Shown: positions 44,100 through 54,656, counted from the stretch's first letter. The stretch: 64,000 nucleotides of DNA from Candidatus Acidiferrum typicum (GCA_002478115.1 DLMH01000025.1:886-64885); one strand, 5' to 3'. Notes: a model not told the origin generated them from the letters alone. A program made the numbers and translations.

Positions 44100-45413
44100 T
44101 TGAGGAAAGGAATGGTTTTGGTTGCAGCACTGTTGGTCTCGCCGGCGTTCGCAGCGGGCCAGCAGAGCGCTGCGCCCACTCCGGCGAACACGCCGCCGCA
44201 GGCCAACGCAACGCAGTCTCGCCCGGCACGGATCGCGCTGGACGACGCCATTCGCATGGCCCTCCAGCATAACCATGCGTTGCAGGCGCTGCGCTCGACC
44301 ATCCAGCAGAGCCTGGCGGAAGAAATCACTGCCAACCTTCGCCCCAATCCAACGCTGGGTCTCGATGCCCAGTTCCTTCCGATCTTCCAACCCAACCAGT
44401 TCAGCTCCGACTACATCGACCAGCAGGCGCAGTTCGATGCCGGCGTGGGCTATCTGTTCGAGCGCGGCAAGAAACGGCAGCACCGTCTTAAGGCCGCGCA
44501 GGATCAGACCACCGTGGTGCGCTCGCAAGTCTCCGACAGTGAGCGCCAACTGGTCTTCAACGTCGGTCAGCAATTCATTGATGCCCTGCTGGCGGAATCG
44601 ACGCTGGAATTCGCGCAGCAGGACCTGGACAGCTTCCAGAAAACCGTGGACATCAGTAAAGAGCGATTTCGCGTGGGGGACTTGAGCGAAGGCGATTTTC
44701 TGAAGATCAAACTTCAGTTGCTGCAATTCCAAAGTGACGTTTCCGCCGCCAAACTGGCCAAGCTGCAAAGCCTGGCGGCGCTGCGCCAATTGCTCGGCTT
44801 CGAGTCCGTTCCCGATGACTACGATGTGCAAGGCACACTCGACTACCAACCGGTCCACGCCAACCTGAACGAACTGAAATCCCTAGCGGCCATCAACCGG
44901 CCCGATCTCCGCGCCGCGCAGCAAGCCGTGGCCGCGGCGGAAAGCCAGTTGGCCTTGCAACAGGCCAACGGCAAAATGGACGTCACCGGCACTTTCAATT
45001 ACACGCACACGGCCGGCGTGAATACCGGCGCTTTTTACTACAACATGCCTCTCCCCATTTTCAATCGCAATCAGGGCGAAATCGCGCGCGCGCGCTACGC
45101 CATCACCCAGGCGCAACAGCAGGCCAGCGAAACCACGCAGCAGGTTTCCACGGACGTGGTCCAGGCCTACGAAAATCTCCACACCAACGATGAAATCATT
45201 CAGCTCTATCAGGGCGGCTACGTCGAGCAGGCCAAACAATCGCGCGACATCAGTGAATACGCCTACCGCAAAGGCGCCGCCAGTCTGCTCGACTATCTGG
45301 ACTCCGAACGGACCTACCGGGCCAACCAGCTTGCCTACCGCCAGGCGCTCGCGAACTACATGCTCGGGCTCGAACAGATGCGCCAGGCCGTGGGCACGAG
45401 GAATGTGACATGA
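44100..45413 (+). CDS. czcC: TolC-family outer-membrane channel (CzcC-like)
   Basis: 437 residues. Signal peptide MRKGMVLVAALLVSPAFA, then the OEP repeat pattern: IALDDAIRMALQHNHALQAL opening each half, long helices, and FNYTHTAGVNTGAFYYNMPL before the second half. The TTG at 44100 is preferred because GCGAGGAG precedes it and it supplies the Arg-Lys of the signal; ATG 44112 is possible. It forms the exit duct for the adaptor and RND pump that follow. It overlaps the adaptor gene by 4 nt. Confidence 0.88.
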   Translation: MRKGMVLVAALLVSPAFAAGQQSAAPTPANTPPQANATQSRPARIALDDAIRMALQHNHALQALRSTIQQSLAEEITANLRPNPTLGLDAQFLPIFQPNQFSSDYIDQQAQFDAGVGYLFERGKKRQHRLKAAQDQTTVVRSQVSDSERQLVFNVGQQFIDALLAESTLEFAQQDLDSFQKTVDISKERFRVGDLSEGDFLKIKLQLLQFQSDVSAAKLAKLQSLAALRQLLGFESVPDDYDVQGTLDYQPVHANLNELKSLAAINRPDLRAAQQAVAAAESQLALQQANGKMDVTGTFNYTHTAGVNTGAFYYNMPLPIFNRNQGEIARARYAITQAQQQASETTQQVSTDVVQAYENLHTNDEIIQLYQGGYVEQAKQSRDISEYAYRKGAASLLDYLDSERTYRANQLAYRQALANYMLGLEQMRQAVGTRNVT

Positions 45414-46609
45414 AGCATTTCATAAAAATACGCGTGAACTTCCTGGCCCTTGTGGCTATCGCTGCCATCGCCGCGCCGCTCAGCCTTTCTCTCTCGGGTT
45501 GCGGCGCCGGTCCCGGCGAATCGGAATCCAAAATGACTTCGTTCACGTCCTCCGAATCGAAGGCAGACACGGCCGAACTCTTCAGCGTTCCGAAAGAACA
45601 GATGCCTCACATCCAGATCGTGGCCGCGGAAAAAGGACCTCTGCCGCGCACGCTGCGCCTGACGGGCGCGGTGGCTTATGACGCATTTGCAACCACCCCC
45701 GTTTTTGCGGCGATTGGCGGACCGGTCCATGAAATCCTGGTGGCCCCCGGCCAATTCGTGCAGGCCGGCCAGCCTCTCCTCACGGTTACCAGCCCGGACT
45801 ACTCCGCGGCCCGCTCCGCCTACATCAAAGCCAAGGATTCCTACGCCCACGCGGACAAGTTCTATGCGCGAGCACAAGATCTCTACGCCCACGGCGCCAA
45901 CTCCGAGGCCGATCTCCAGCAGGCGGAGTCGAATCGCACACAGGCTCACGCGGAGATGGAATCCTCCGCGGACGCCCTACGAGCGCTCGGTCTGAAGGAT
46001 CCGGAAACCGTGATTAAGCAGTCTGTGCAATCCACGGCACAAATTCCGGTTCCTGCTCCGGTCACCGGTGAAATTGTGGAGCGGCTCGTGGGCCCCGGGC
46101 AGTTGCTCCAGGGTGGCGTGACGCAGTGTTTCACTATCTCCAACACCAACACTGTCTGGGTCCTCGTGAATGTCTACCAAAGCGATCTTCCGTTCGTGCA
46201 CATTGGAGACACCGTCGAAATCAACACCGAATCCTATCCCGACCTCTTTCACGGAAAGATTTCCTATATTGCCCCCGCGCTGGATCCCACCACGCGAACC
46301 TTGCAAGCGCGCATCATTACTCAGAATCCCGGGAAGAAATTGAAGCGGGACATGTTCGTGACCGCGCTTGTCGGCGCCGGCTCCATTCCCGACGCCATCA
46401 CGGTTCCCGACGCCGCCGTTCTCCGCGACACGGAAAACCAGCCCTTTGTGTATGTGCAGACGAATGCCAACCAGTTTGCCCGGCGCCTGGTCACGCTGGG
46501 GAGCAGCAGCAAAGGCCGCACGCAGATCACCAGCGGCCTGAAAGAGGGCGAACACGTCGTCGGCGACGGCGGGCTGTTCCTGCAATTCAAAAATTCCCTG
46601 CAGCATTAA
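45410..46609 (+). CDS. czcB: Heavy-metal RND adaptor lipoprotein (CzcB-like)
   Basis: 399 residues. N-terminal LSLSLSGCGAGPG contains a lipobox Cys near residue 31. Barrel-sandwich half-motif GGPVHEILVAPGQFVQAGQP (about 104-123), helical hairpin, then PVPAPVTGEIVERLVGPGQ and the beta-barrel NVYQSDLPFVHIGDTVEIN. It links the inner-membrane pump to the channel. ATGA overlap upstream and 24 bases to the pump gene show one operon. Metal specificity cannot be read from it. Confidence 0.9.
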   Translation: MKHFIKIRVNFLALVAIAAIAAPLSLSLSGCGAGPGESESKMTSFTSSESKADTAELFSVPKEQMPHIQIVAAEKGPLPRTLRLTGAVAYDAFATTPVFAAIGGPVHEILVAPGQFVQAGQPLLTVTSPDYSAARSAYIKAKDSYAHADKFYARAQDLYAHGANSEADLQQAESNRTQAHAEMESSADALRALGLKDPETVIKQSVQSTAQIPVPAPVTGEIVERLVGPGQLLQGGVTQCFTISNTNTVWVLVNVYQSDLPFVHIGDTVEINTESYPDLFHGKISYIAPALDPTTRTLQARIITQNPGKKLKRDMFVTALVGAGSIPDAITVPDAAVLRDTENQPFVYVQTNANQFARRLVTLGSSSKGRTQITSGLKEGEHVVGDGGLFLQFKNSLQH

Positions 46610-46633
46610 GAGGAGCGCTCCGGAGACATCTCG

Positions 46634-49600
46634 ATGATTCATCGCATCGTCCAACTCGCTCTTCAGCAGCGCTTCCTGGTGCTCATGCTCACGATTTTGA
46701 TCATCGTGGCGGGCACCTGGTCGTTCCAGCAAATGCCCGTGGATGCCTACCCGGATCTGTCGCCGCCGATGGTGGAGCTGATCACGCAGTGGCCCGGCCA
46801 CGCGGCCGAAGAAGTCGAGCGCCTCACCACGCTCCCGCTTGAGCTGGCCATGAATGGCTCGCCGCGCCTCCACGTCATGCGCTCCATCTCGCTGTATGGG
46901 CTGTCGGACGTTATCTTGACGTTCGATGAAGGGGTGGATCCTTATTTCGCGCGCCAGGTTGTTTTCCAACGCATCAGCGACGCGACCCTGCCGCAGGGTG
47001 TTTCGCCGAGCATGGCCCCGCTCTTCAGCCCCAGTGGCCTCGTCTATCGCTACGTCATCGAGAGTCCCGATCGCTCTCCAATGGAATTGCATACCTACGA
47101 GATCTGGAACATCGAGCGTGCCTACAAAAGCGTGCCGGGCGTCGCCGACGACTCCGGTTTTGGCGGGCCGACGATGGAGTATCACGTCCTGCTCGACCCC
47201 GTGAAGCTAAACAACTATCACCTGCCAGTCGTGCAGGTGGTTGCAGCGCTCAACGCCAACAATGCCAATACGGGTGGCGGCTTTTACACGCAAGGCGGGC
47301 AGTTCTACTACGTGCGCGGCCTCGGCCTCGTCAAGACCACGGAGGACATCGGCGAGGTCGTTGTCGCCAGCTTGAACGGCGTGCCCGTCTGCATCAAGGA
47401 CATCGGCCGGGTGGTGATCGGCCACGCCCCGCGCCTGGGTATCTTTGGTTTCCAGACGAAGCTGAAGAAGGACGACGACGCCGTCGAAGGCGTTATCTTG
47501 ATGCGCCGGGGCGAGCAGACACAAAACGTCCTCGAAGGGGTTGAGAAGAAAACCGAGGAGATCAACAAGACCCTCCTGCCGCCCGACGTGAAAGTCCGCC
47601 CGTACTACGACCGCAGCGACCTCGTTCGCGTCACCACGGATACCGTCGAAGGCAATCTGCTTCGCGGCATGGTCCTTGTCTTGATCGTCCTCATCTTTTT
47701 CCTGGTCAGTTTCCGCGCCGCGATCATCACCGCACTTACCATTCCTCTTGCTCTCCTCTTCGCCTTCATCTTTTTGAACTGGACCGGGGAAGCAGCCAAC
47801 CTCCTCTCCATCGGCGCCATTGATTTCGGCATCATCATTGACGGCACCATCGTCATGGTCGAGAACATCTACCGCGAACTCGGCCTGCGCTACGGCACCG
47901 AATACAAATTGAGCGACGTCATCCTTACGGCTGCTCGCGACGTCGATCGCCCCATTTTTTATTCCGTGGCCGTCATTATCGCCGGCTACTTGCCCATCTA
48001 TGCCCTCAGGGGGCCGGCTGGAAAACTATTTCATCCGATGGCGGACACCATGGGTTTTGCGCTGCTCGGCGCGCTCATTCTCACACTCACGGTCGTTCCC
48101 GTGCTCGCGTCCTACTGGTTCAAAAAGGGTGTCAAGGAAAAGCAGAACCGCATCTTCAATTGGATTCGCGATCAGTACGCCGGCCGGCTGGAGTGGTGCC
48201 TGAATCACCCGGGAACGACCATCGTTTCCTCATTGCTGATTTTCGGCGCCACCCTGCTCCTCATTCCTCTGATCGGCGGAGAGTTTTTGCCACGTCTGGA
48301 TGAAGGCGCCGTCTGGGTCCGCGCCACGCTGCCTTACACGATTTCGTTTGAAGAAGCCGCTAAATTTGCGCCGCAGGTCCGCGATCTGCTCATCCAATAT
48401 CCCATGGTCACGGTTACGGGCTCGGAGCTTGGGCGGCCCGACGACGGCACGGACCCCACGGGTTTTTTCAACTGTGAATTTTATGTTGGCCTCAAGCCGT
48501 ACAAGGACAAGTCATGGTCGCAGACATCGGTGCGCACCAAGGAACAACTTGTCGCGGACCTGCAGAAGAAACTCGACTCCTATCCTGGGGTGATCTTCAA
48601 TTTCACGCAGCCTGCCGAAGACGCCGTTGACGAAGCCCTTACGGGCCTTAAATCCGCGCTCGCCGTGAAAATATTCGGGCCGGACCTCGACGTTCTTGAG
48701 AAAAAGGCCGTTGAAATCAAGAATGTGCTCGACAAAACGCCTGGCTTCACCGAACTTACGGTGGTCCGCGAACTCGGTCAGCCCAGCCTGATCATCGACG
48801 CCGATCGCGCAAAAATTGCGCGCTATGGCATCAACGTTGCCGATGTCGAGGCCGTCGTGCAAGCCGCCGTCGGTGGCCAGGCGGCCACCCAGGTGATTCA
48901 GGGAGAAAAACTTTTTAATCTCGTGGTACGCATGGACCCAAAGTTCCGCTCCGACGCGCGGGAAATCGGAAATCTCCTCGTGCCCGCGCCCGCGGGCCAG
49001 CAGATTCCTCTTTCTGAACTCGCTACCATCAAGGAATCCACCGGGGCCTCATTCATCTATCGCGAAAACAACTCGCGCTACATCGGCATCCAGTTTTCGA
49101 TTGAAGGGCGCAACCTCGAAGGCATCGTCGATGCCGGGCAAAAAAACATCGCCCAGAAGGTGAGCCTGCCGGAGGGTTACCGCCTGGATTGGGGCGGCGA
49201 ATACAGTGAATTGCTGGATGCCAAGGCGCAACTCTATATCATTGGTCCGCTCGCCGTGCTGCTGATCTTCCTGATCCTTTTCGCGCTATACGGCAACTTC
49301 AAATTCCCGGTCACCATCGCCCTCGGCGTGGTCATCACCGAACCGGTTGGCGCCTTGATCGCCCTGAAACTCACCCACACGCCGCTCAGCGTCTCCAGTT
49401 CCTTGGGCCTTCTCGCCTTGCTCGGCGTCTCCGTTGAAACCGCGGTCATTCTTGTGAGTTACATTAACAAACTGCGCCTGGAGGGAAGGAGCATACGTGA
49501 AGCCACGCGGGAAGCCTCGCTCCTCCGCCTGCGCCCGATTATGATGACCGCTCTGGTGGCCTGCCTGGGACTTCTCCCCGCAGCGATGTCCACCGGCGTG

Positions 49601-49732
49601 GGCAGCGACACTCAGAAGCCATTTGCCATCGTGGTCGTCGCCGGGCTCCTTTCGCGATTGCTGCTTGGTTTTTTTGTCAACCCAGTGCTTTACGAAATGG
49701 TCGCTCGCGAAGGCGACGTTTTGCAGGTGTAA
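46634..49732 (+). CDS. czcA: Heavy-metal RND efflux pump (CzcA/CusA family)
   Basis: 1032 residues, full length. N-terminal VDAYPDLSPPMVELITQWPG is typical of the HME branch. TM4 has DFGIIIDGTIVMVENIYREL, the family's proton-relay motif. Twelve membrane helices and two large periplasmic loops are evident. It exports divalent or monovalent metal cations (Zn, Co, Cd, Ni, Cu or Ag) by proton antiport. Exact substrate is not clear: a Cus-type Met triad was not confirmed. It is the last gene of the operon and is followed 97 bases later by trpF. Confidence 0.93.
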   Translation: MIHRIVQLALQQRFLVLMLTILIIVAGTWSFQQMPVDAYPDLSPPMVELITQWPGHAAEEVERLTTLPLELAMNGSPRLHVMRSISLYGLSDVILTFDEGVDPYFARQVVFQRISDATLPQGVSPSMAPLFSPSGLVYRYVIESPDRSPMELHTYEIWNIERAYKSVPGVADDSGFGGPTMEYHVLLDPVKLNNYHLPVVQVVAALNANNANTGGGFYTQGGQFYYVRGLGLVKTTEDIGEVVVASLNGVPVCIKDIGRVVIGHAPRLGIFGFQTKLKKDDDAVEGVILMRRGEQTQNVLEGVEKKTEEINKTLLPPDVKVRPYYDRSDLVRVTTDTVEGNLLRGMVLVLIVLIFFLVSFRAAIITALTIPLALLFAFIFLNWTGEAANLLSIGAIDFGIIIDGTIVMVENIYRELGLRYGTEYKLSDVILTAARDVDRPIFYSVAVIIAGYLPIYALRGPAGKLFHPMADTMGFALLGALILTLTVVPVLASYWFKKGVKEKQNRIFNWIRDQYAGRLEWCLNHPGTTIVSSLLIFGATLLLIPLIGGEFLPRLDEGAVWVRATLPYTISFEEAAKFAPQVRDLLIQYPMVTVTGSELGRPDDGTDPTGFFNCEFYVGLKPYKDKSWSQTSVRTKEQLVADLQKKLDSYPGVIFNFTQPAEDAVDEALTGLKSALAVKIFGPDLDVLEKKAVEIKNVLDKTPGFTELTVVRELGQPSLIIDADRAKIARYGINVADVEAVVQAAVGGQAATQVIQGEKLFNLVVRMDPKFRSDAREIGNLLVPAPAGQQIPLSELATIKESTGASFIYRENNSRYIGIQFSIEGRNLEGIVDAGQKNIAQKVSLPEGYRLDWGGEYSELLDAKAQLYIIGPLAVLLIFLILFALYGNFKFPVTIALGVVITEPVGALIALKLTHTPLSVSSSLGLLALLGVSVETAVILVSYINKLRLEGRSIREATREASLLRLRPIMMTALVACLGLLPAAMSTGVGSDTQKPFAIVVVAGLLSRLLLGFFVNPVLYEMVAREGDVLQV

Positions 49733-49829
49733 GGCTACCGGCTTCAACTTGGGCGAGCCGAAAACGGACCCGCCACCGAATTGTTCGCACGGTGCCCTCA
49801 CCCGCGCGAATTCGCGTACACTATTCTTC

Positions 49830-50477
49830 ATGGTCCGCGTCAAAATCTGCGGCATCACGAATCCCGCCGACGCCCGGCTGGCCACCGAACTCGGCGCGCA
49901 CGCTCTGGGCTTCAATTTTTACGAGAAGAGCCCGCGCGCAGTTTCTCCGGCCGATGCCTGGAACATCCGGCGCAAGCTGGCGCCCTTCATCAGCGCCGTG
50001 GGCGTCTTCGTGGATTGGAAGCCCAGCGCCGTCACCGCTCTCGCGAAAGGCTTGCGCCTGGACGTGATACAGCTTCATGGCGACGAGTGCGCCCGCCACG
50101 TGGATTTCTGCGCCAAACGATTGCCGGTGATCAAGGCTCTTCGCGTGGGCCCGGAATTCTCGGAGAAGCTTTTCCCGCGTTTCCACGCGGCCTCCGCGTT
50201 CTTGCTGGACGCCGCCCCCGAAGCAAACGAGCCCAAGCAATTCGGCGGCACCGGCAGAACCATTGACTGGTCCCTTGCGCGCAAACTTGCCGCCTCGCAC
50301 CGCATCATCCTCGCGGGCGGCCTCACACCGGAGAACGTTGCCGAGGCAATTCGCACGGTGCGCCCTTACGCCGTTGATGTTGCCAGCGGCGTCGAGTCGC
50401 GGCCCGGCAAGAAGGATCCCGGCAAACTCCGCGCCTTCTTTGCCGAAGTCGCCCGCGCCCAACGCAACCCCGCTTGA
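49830..50477 (+). CDS. trpF: Phosphoribosylanthranilate isomerase
   Basis: 215 residues, small TIM barrel. [12 protein letters not shown] at the start holds the catalytic Cys, DVIQLHGDE the mid-barrel strand, FLLDAAPE the catalytic Asp, and [11 protein letters not shown] with VDVASGVES the phosphate-binding end. It converts PRA to CdRP. ATG 49830 is the family start. trpB begins 56 bases after it, so trpF-trpB-trpA form a transcript. Confidence 0.95.
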   Translation: MVRVKICGITNPADARLATELGAHALGFNFYEKSPRAVSPADAWNIRRKLAPFISAVGVFVDWKPSAVTALAKGLRLDVIQLHGDECARHVDFCAKRLPVIKALRVGPEFSEKLFPRFHAASAFLLDAAPEANEPKQFGGTGRTIDWSLARKLAASHRIILAGGLTPENVAEAIRTVRPYAVDVASGVESRPGKKDPGKLRAFFAEVARAQRNPA

Positions 50478-50533
50478 TGCGACCATCCGGCTCCGCTCCC
50501 ATCCCATCTCGCTGTACAATACTCGTTCGACCC

Positions 50534-51751
50534 ATGAGCACCCAACTCACCATACCCGCCGCCACGCCCGGACGTTTCGGCCCCTATGGCGGCCGCTACG
50601 TTCCGGAAACGCTGATGGTGCCGCTGTTTGAACTCGAGCGCGTCTACGAACTCGCCAAGGCCGATCCGGCGTTTCAAGCGCGGCTCCAAGACTTGCTGAA
50701 GAATTTTGCCGGGCGGCCCACGCCGCTCCAGTTCGCTTCCCGCCTCACCGTGAAACTCGGCGGCCCGCGCATCTACCTGAAACGCGAAGATCTGCTGCAC
50801 ACCGGCGCGCACAAAATCAACAACGCCATCGGCCAGGGGCTTCTGGCGGTGAAGATGGGCAAGCCGCGCATTATTGCGGAAACGGGCGCGGGGCAGCATG
50901 GCGTTGCTTCCGCTACTGTGGCCGCGCAGCTCGGCCTGGAATGCACCGTGTACATGGGCACGGAAGACATGGCGCGCCAGGCGCTGAACGTCGCGCGCAT
51001 GCGCATGCTCGGCGCGGAAGTGATTGGCGTGGAATCCGGCAGCCGCACGCTGAAGGACGCCATCAACGAAGCCATGCGCGATTGGGTCACTAACGTGCGC
51101 ACTTCGCACTATTTATTGGGCTCGGTTCTCGGCGCGCACCCTTATCCCACGATGGTGCGCGATTTTCAGGCGGTGATTGGCCGTGAAGCGCGCGCGCAAA
51201 TTCTGGAAGCCGAAAAGCGCCTGCCCACGCATCTGTACGCTTGCGTTGGCGGCGGCTCCAACTCCATCGGATTGTTTTACCAATTCTTGAAAGACGCCGA
51301 TGTGAAACTTGTGGGCATCGAAGCCGGCGGGCGCGGCAACGGGCTCGGCGAACATGCCGCGCGTCTTGCCGCACATCAGGGCTTCACGGGCGCGCGGCCC
51401 GGCGTGTTGCAGGGCACCTACACGTATGTGCTGCAAAACGAGGACGGCCAGATCGCCGCGACCCATTCCATTTCCGCCGGGCTCGATTATCCCGCCATTG
51501 GCCCGGAACACGCCTGGCTTGCCGATCAGCACCGCGCCGAGTACGCCGCGGTCTCCGATCAAGCCGCGCTCGACGCCGCGCAACTTCTTGCGCGCACCGA
51601 AGGCATCATCCCCGCGCTAGAATCCGCGCACGCGCTCGCGGGCCTGATCGAGCGCCTGCCGCAGTTCAAGCCAAGCGATCTCGTCATCATGAATCTCTCC
51701 GGCCGCGGCGATAAGGACATGGATATGTATCGCAAGGCCTGGGGAGAGTGA
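50534..51751 (+). CDS. trpB: Tryptophan synthase beta chain
   Basis: 405 residues, PLP enzyme joining indole and serine. PLP Lys in [12 protein letters not shown] (about 92), catalytic Glu in [11 protein letters not shown], phosphate-binding [11 protein letters not shown] near 240, and [10 protein letters not shown] at the end. ATG 50534 gives the classical short N-terminus ([15 protein letters not shown]). Partner trpA lies one gene downstream, separated by an unrelated secreted protein. This is the TrpB1 (complex-forming) type. Confidence 0.96.
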   Translation: MSTQLTIPAATPGRFGPYGGRYVPETLMVPLFELERVYELAKADPAFQARLQDLLKNFAGRPTPLQFASRLTVKLGGPRIYLKREDLLHTGAHKINNAIGQGLLAVKMGKPRIIAETGAGQHGVASATVAAQLGLECTVYMGTEDMARQALNVARMRMLGAEVIGVESGSRTLKDAINEAMRDWVTNVRTSHYLLGSVLGAHPYPTMVRDFQAVIGREARAQILEAEKRLPTHLYACVGGGSNSIGLFYQFLKDADVKLVGIEAGGRGNGLGEHAARLAAHQGFTGARPGVLQGTYTYVLQNEDGQIAATHSISAGLDYPAIGPEHAWLADQHRAEYAAVSDQAALDAAQLLARTEGIIPALESAHALAGLIERLPQFKPSDLVIMNLSGRGDKDMDMYRKAWGE

Positions 51752-51810
51752 AAGCCGCAATATGATGACTTCCAGCTCTCCCTTTGGAACTGTCTGGTTC
51801 TGGCATTTCG

Positions 51811-52452
51811 ATGATTAGGATGAAGAGAAGAATGAAATTCCTCGGCCCAGTTGCAACCTGTGTCCTTGGCTCAATGACGCTTTTGTGCGGAATGAGCCGG
51901 CCACAGGCAGCGAAACCGCAGGAATACGGCGACTCTGAGGGCTACGCCGTCTTGTCTGTCCTGCTGGCCCAACGTTTTTCGGCCGCGAGCAACGACACAC
52001 TGATAATTAGTCCTGTAACCTCTTCTGGCTCGATGGCTGACTCATTCGAATCCTGCAGACAGATTATTCCTGATGAATTCCAGTCAGCGGCTCGCGACTT
52101 TAAGGATAAGAATAAGCAGAAATGGCGTCTAGTGAAGAAATTCAATCTGAAATTTGAATATGAATTTGAAGATCAGGTGAAAAAAGCCGCCCCACCTACA
52201 CCAGTTCCGGGGGAGCAGGAAATGTCCCCGCTCACTGATTCCACTGTTTTCGTTGTTTCCGCAGTGGGGTTCGATCCAACGAGAACTCACGCGATCGCCT
52301 ATGTTGCTGGCTTCTGCGGTGTGGAATGCGCCGGCGGGGCATACCATCTTTTAGTCAAGGCGAAAGATGGCTGGAAGAGTGTGCAGAATTCTCCTGTCTG
52401 CAAGTGGATGGCCGATAACAGCATCGGGTTGCATTCCTGGAGATCCCTGTGA
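51811..52452 (+). CDS. Secreted hypothetical protein inside trpBA
   Basis: 213 residues. A basic, hydrophobic N-terminus (MKRRMKFLGPVATCVLGSM) looks like a signal peptide. The body contains IAYVAGFCGVECAGGAYHLL with two close Cys and VKAKDGWKSVQNSPVCKWM, suggesting a small beta-rich exported domain. Its stop overlaps the GTG of trpA (GTGA), so it is co-translated with a tryptophan gene. Its base composition is less GC-rich than trpB or trpA. Function unknown. The start is one of three nearby ATGs (51811, 51820, 51832). Confidence 0.6.
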   Translation: MIRMKRRMKFLGPVATCVLGSMTLLCGMSRPQAAKPQEYGDSEGYAVLSVLLAQRFSAASNDTLIISPVTSSGSMADSFESCRQIIPDEFQSAARDFKDKNKQKWRLVKKFNLKFEYEFEDQVKKAAPPTPVPGEQEMSPLTDSTVFVVSAVGFDPTRTHAIAYVAGFCGVECAGGAYHLLVKAKDGWKSVQNSPVCKWMADNSIGLHSWRSL

Positions 52453-53282
52453 CGATTGGATCTCGCATCGCGAAGCGCTTTGAGGAGCTGCGCGCCACAG
52501 GTGAGCTCGGCATCGTTGCGTACATCACCGCGGGCGACCCCACGTTGAGTGCGACGCGCGACTACGTTTTGGCGCTGGCCGATGCAGGCGCCGACGTTGT
52601 CGAACTTGGCGTGCCCTTCAGCGATCCCCTGGCCGATGGCCCCACAATTCAGCGCGCCTCGGAACGCGCCTTGAAGTCCGGCACGACGCTTGCTGGCGTG
52701 CTCGCGCTCGTTCGGCAAATTCGCCAGTCCAGCCAGGTCCCGCTGGTGCTCTTCAGCTATTTCAATCCCATCCTCCAGATGGGCTTGGAAAAATTCGCGG
52801 CCGCAGCCGCAGAAGCCGGCGCCGACGGCGTGCTCGTCACCGATCTCACGCCGGAAGAATCGGCGGAGTATCGCCAGATCTTGCAAGCTCATCACCTGGA
52901 CACAATCTTTCTGGCCGCGCCCACTTCCACCGACGAGCGCCTCGTGAAAATCGCCGCGTGTTCCTCCGGTTTTCTCTACGTGATTTCGCGCACCGGCGTG
53001 ACCGGCGCGAAGGACGCGCTGCCCGACGATTTGCCCGCGCTATTGCGCCGCGCGCGCAGCTTCACGAAACTTCCGATTGCCGTGGGCTTCGGGATTTCGC
53101 TGCCCGGCCACGTTTCCGTGCTGGGCGGGCTCGCGGACGCCGCGGTGGTCGGCTCCGCGCTGGTTTCCGAAATTGAGAAGGCAGCTTCGCCCGAGGCGGC
53201 AGCCGCAGCCTTGCGAGAACGCATTCGTGCACTCAAAGACACCGCGCGCCGCGGCCTCTCCCGCCGCGAGGCCACGCCATGA
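52449..53282 (+). CDS. trpA: Tryptophan synthase alpha chain
   Basis: 277 residues, TIM barrel cleaving indole-glycerol phosphate. VELGVPFSDPLADGPTIQ (about 51-68) carries both catalytic acids, ISRTGVTGAKDALPDDL the flexible loop, and VGFGISLPGHVS the phosphate site. The GTG start overlaps the stop of the preceding secreted-protein gene. The C-terminus overlaps the chorismate mutase gene (ATGA), linking the tryptophan and general aromatic pathways in one operon. Confidence 0.96.
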   Translation: MTIGSRIAKRFEELRATGELGIVAYITAGDPTLSATRDYVLALADAGADVVELGVPFSDPLADGPTIQRASERALKSGTTLAGVLALVRQIRQSSQVPLVLFSYFNPILQMGLEKFAAAAAEAGADGVLVTDLTPEESAEYRQILQAHHLDTIFLAAPTSTDERLVKIAACSSGFLYVISRTGVTGAKDALPDDLPALLRRARSFTKLPIAVGFGISLPGHVSVLGGLADAAVVGSALVSEIEKAASPEAAAAALRERIRALKDTARRGLSRREATP

Positions 53283-53575
53283 ATCTATCCGACTGGCGCC
53301 GCCGCATCGATGAAATTGACAAGAAACTCGTCGAGTTGCTCAACGAACGCTCGCAATGCGCCCTCGAGATTGGCCGCATCAAGCAGGAATCGAACATTCC
53401 GCTTTACCAGCCCGATCGCGAAAGCGAAGTGCTGGAGAACGCCGAAAGCGAAAACAAAGGGCCGCTGACCGACGCCGCGATTCGCCGCCTCTTTGAACGC
53501 ATCATTGACGAAGCGCGTTCCGCCGAGCGTCTGGCCATGCACGGCGATCCACCTTCGCATGAGGACCCCAAATGA
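53279..53575 (+). CDS. aroQ: Chorismate mutase, AroQ type
   Basis: 98 residues, all-helical AroQ fold. WRRRIDEIDKKLVELLNERS supplies the first catalytic Arg, IGRIKQESNIPLYQPDRE the Lys/Arg-x-x-D segment, and FERIIDEAR the last helix. It converts chorismate to prephenate for tyrosine and phenylalanine. It overlaps trpA by 4 nt and precedes DAHP synthase and tyrA, so its place in the aromatic operon is plain. No fused dehydratase or dehydrogenase. Confidence 0.93.
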   Translation: MNLSDWRRRIDEIDKKLVELLNERSQCALEIGRIKQESNIPLYQPDRESEVLENAESENKGPLTDAAIRRLFERIIDEARSAERLAMHGDPPSHEDPK

Positions 53576-53636
53576 TGCCCCGCATCCGATTTTTATGTTG
53601 TCCTTCCCGAATTACAGGAACTGAGGCCTAACCATC

Positions 53637-54656
53637 ATGGTCATCATCATGCATGAAGGAGCCACCGACGAGCAGATTCAGCACGTCATCGACCGCGTGA
53701 TCGCCAGCGGCTTTGACGTGCATCGCTCGACGGGCGCTTCGCACACCGTTCTCGGCGCCGTGGGCGTCCATCGCGATTTCGATCATCGCGATTTCGAGCT
53801 GCTCGAAGGCGTGCGCGAGGTCGTGCGCATCACCCAGCCGTTCAAGCTGGCCAGCCGCCAGTTCAAGCCGCAGGGCACCATCATCGATCTGGGCCGTGGC
53901 GTGAAAATCGGCGGGAGCGAAATCGTTGTCGCCGCCGGGCCGTGCTCCGTGGAATCGCGCGAGCAGATCCTCTCCATCGCGGAATCCGTATCCAAGGCGG
54001 GCGCCAGGATTCTGCGCGGGGGCGCGTTCAAGCCGCGCACTTCGCCGTACGCGTTCCAGGGCCTCGGCGAAAAAGGACTGCAGTGGATGCGCGAGGCCGC
54101 GGACAAGTTCCAACTCTTCGTGGTCAGCGAGGTCATGGATCCTTCGCAAATCCAGATGATGGGCGCGTATGTGGACATCTTCCAGGTCGGCGCGCGCAAC
54201 ATGCAGAACTATTTTCTTCTGCGCGCCCTCGGCGAAGTGCAGAAACCGGTGCTGCTGAAGCGCGGCATGTCCGCCACCATCGAAGAATTGCTTCTCAGCG
54301 CGGAATACATTCTCAGCGGCGGAAATTACAACGTCGTCCTTTGCGAGCGCGGCATTCGCACTTTTGAGACGGCCACGCGCAACACCCTGGATATCGCCGC
54401 GATTCCCGTGATTCAGAAGCTGTCGCACCTGCCGATCTTTGCCGATCCCTCGCACGGCACCGGACGCCGCGACAAAGTGCCGCCGATGGCCCGCGCCGCC
54501 GTCGCTGCGGGCGCGGACGGCTTGCTGATCGAAGTGCACAACGATCCCGACCACGCGCTCTCCGATGGCGCTCAGTCGCTCTATCCCACGCATTTTGCGC
54601 AGCTCATGGGCGAGCTTCGCATCATTGCGCCCGCTGTTGGCCGCCGCCTGGACTGA
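53637..54656 (+). CDS. aroF: DAHP synthase, type I-beta
   Basis: 339 residues. An N-terminal ferredoxin-like regulatory domain (~1-75: [18 protein letters not shown]) precedes the barrel: [52 protein letters not shown]. The Cys and His/Asp metal ligands are all present. It catalyses the first step of the shikimate pathway; the added domain usually gives feedback control by tyrosine, phenylalanine or by chorismate mutase partners, which fits its neighbours. 61 bases separate it from the mutase gene. Confidence 0.95.
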   Translation: MVIIMHEGATDEQIQHVIDRVIASGFDVHRSTGASHTVLGAVGVHRDFDHRDFELLEGVREVVRITQPFKLASRQFKPQGTIIDLGRGVKIGGSEIVVAAGPCSVESREQILSIAESVSKAGARILRGGAFKPRTSPYAFQGLGEKGLQWMREAADKFQLFVVSEVMDPSQIQMMGAYVDIFQVGARNMQNYFLLRALGEVQKPVLLKRGMSATIEELLLSAEYILSGGNYNVVLCERGIRTFETATRNTLDIAAIPVIQKLSHLPIFADPSHGTGRRDKVPPMARAAVAAGADGLLIEVHNDPDHALSDGAQSLYPTHFAQLMGELRIIAPAVGRRLD

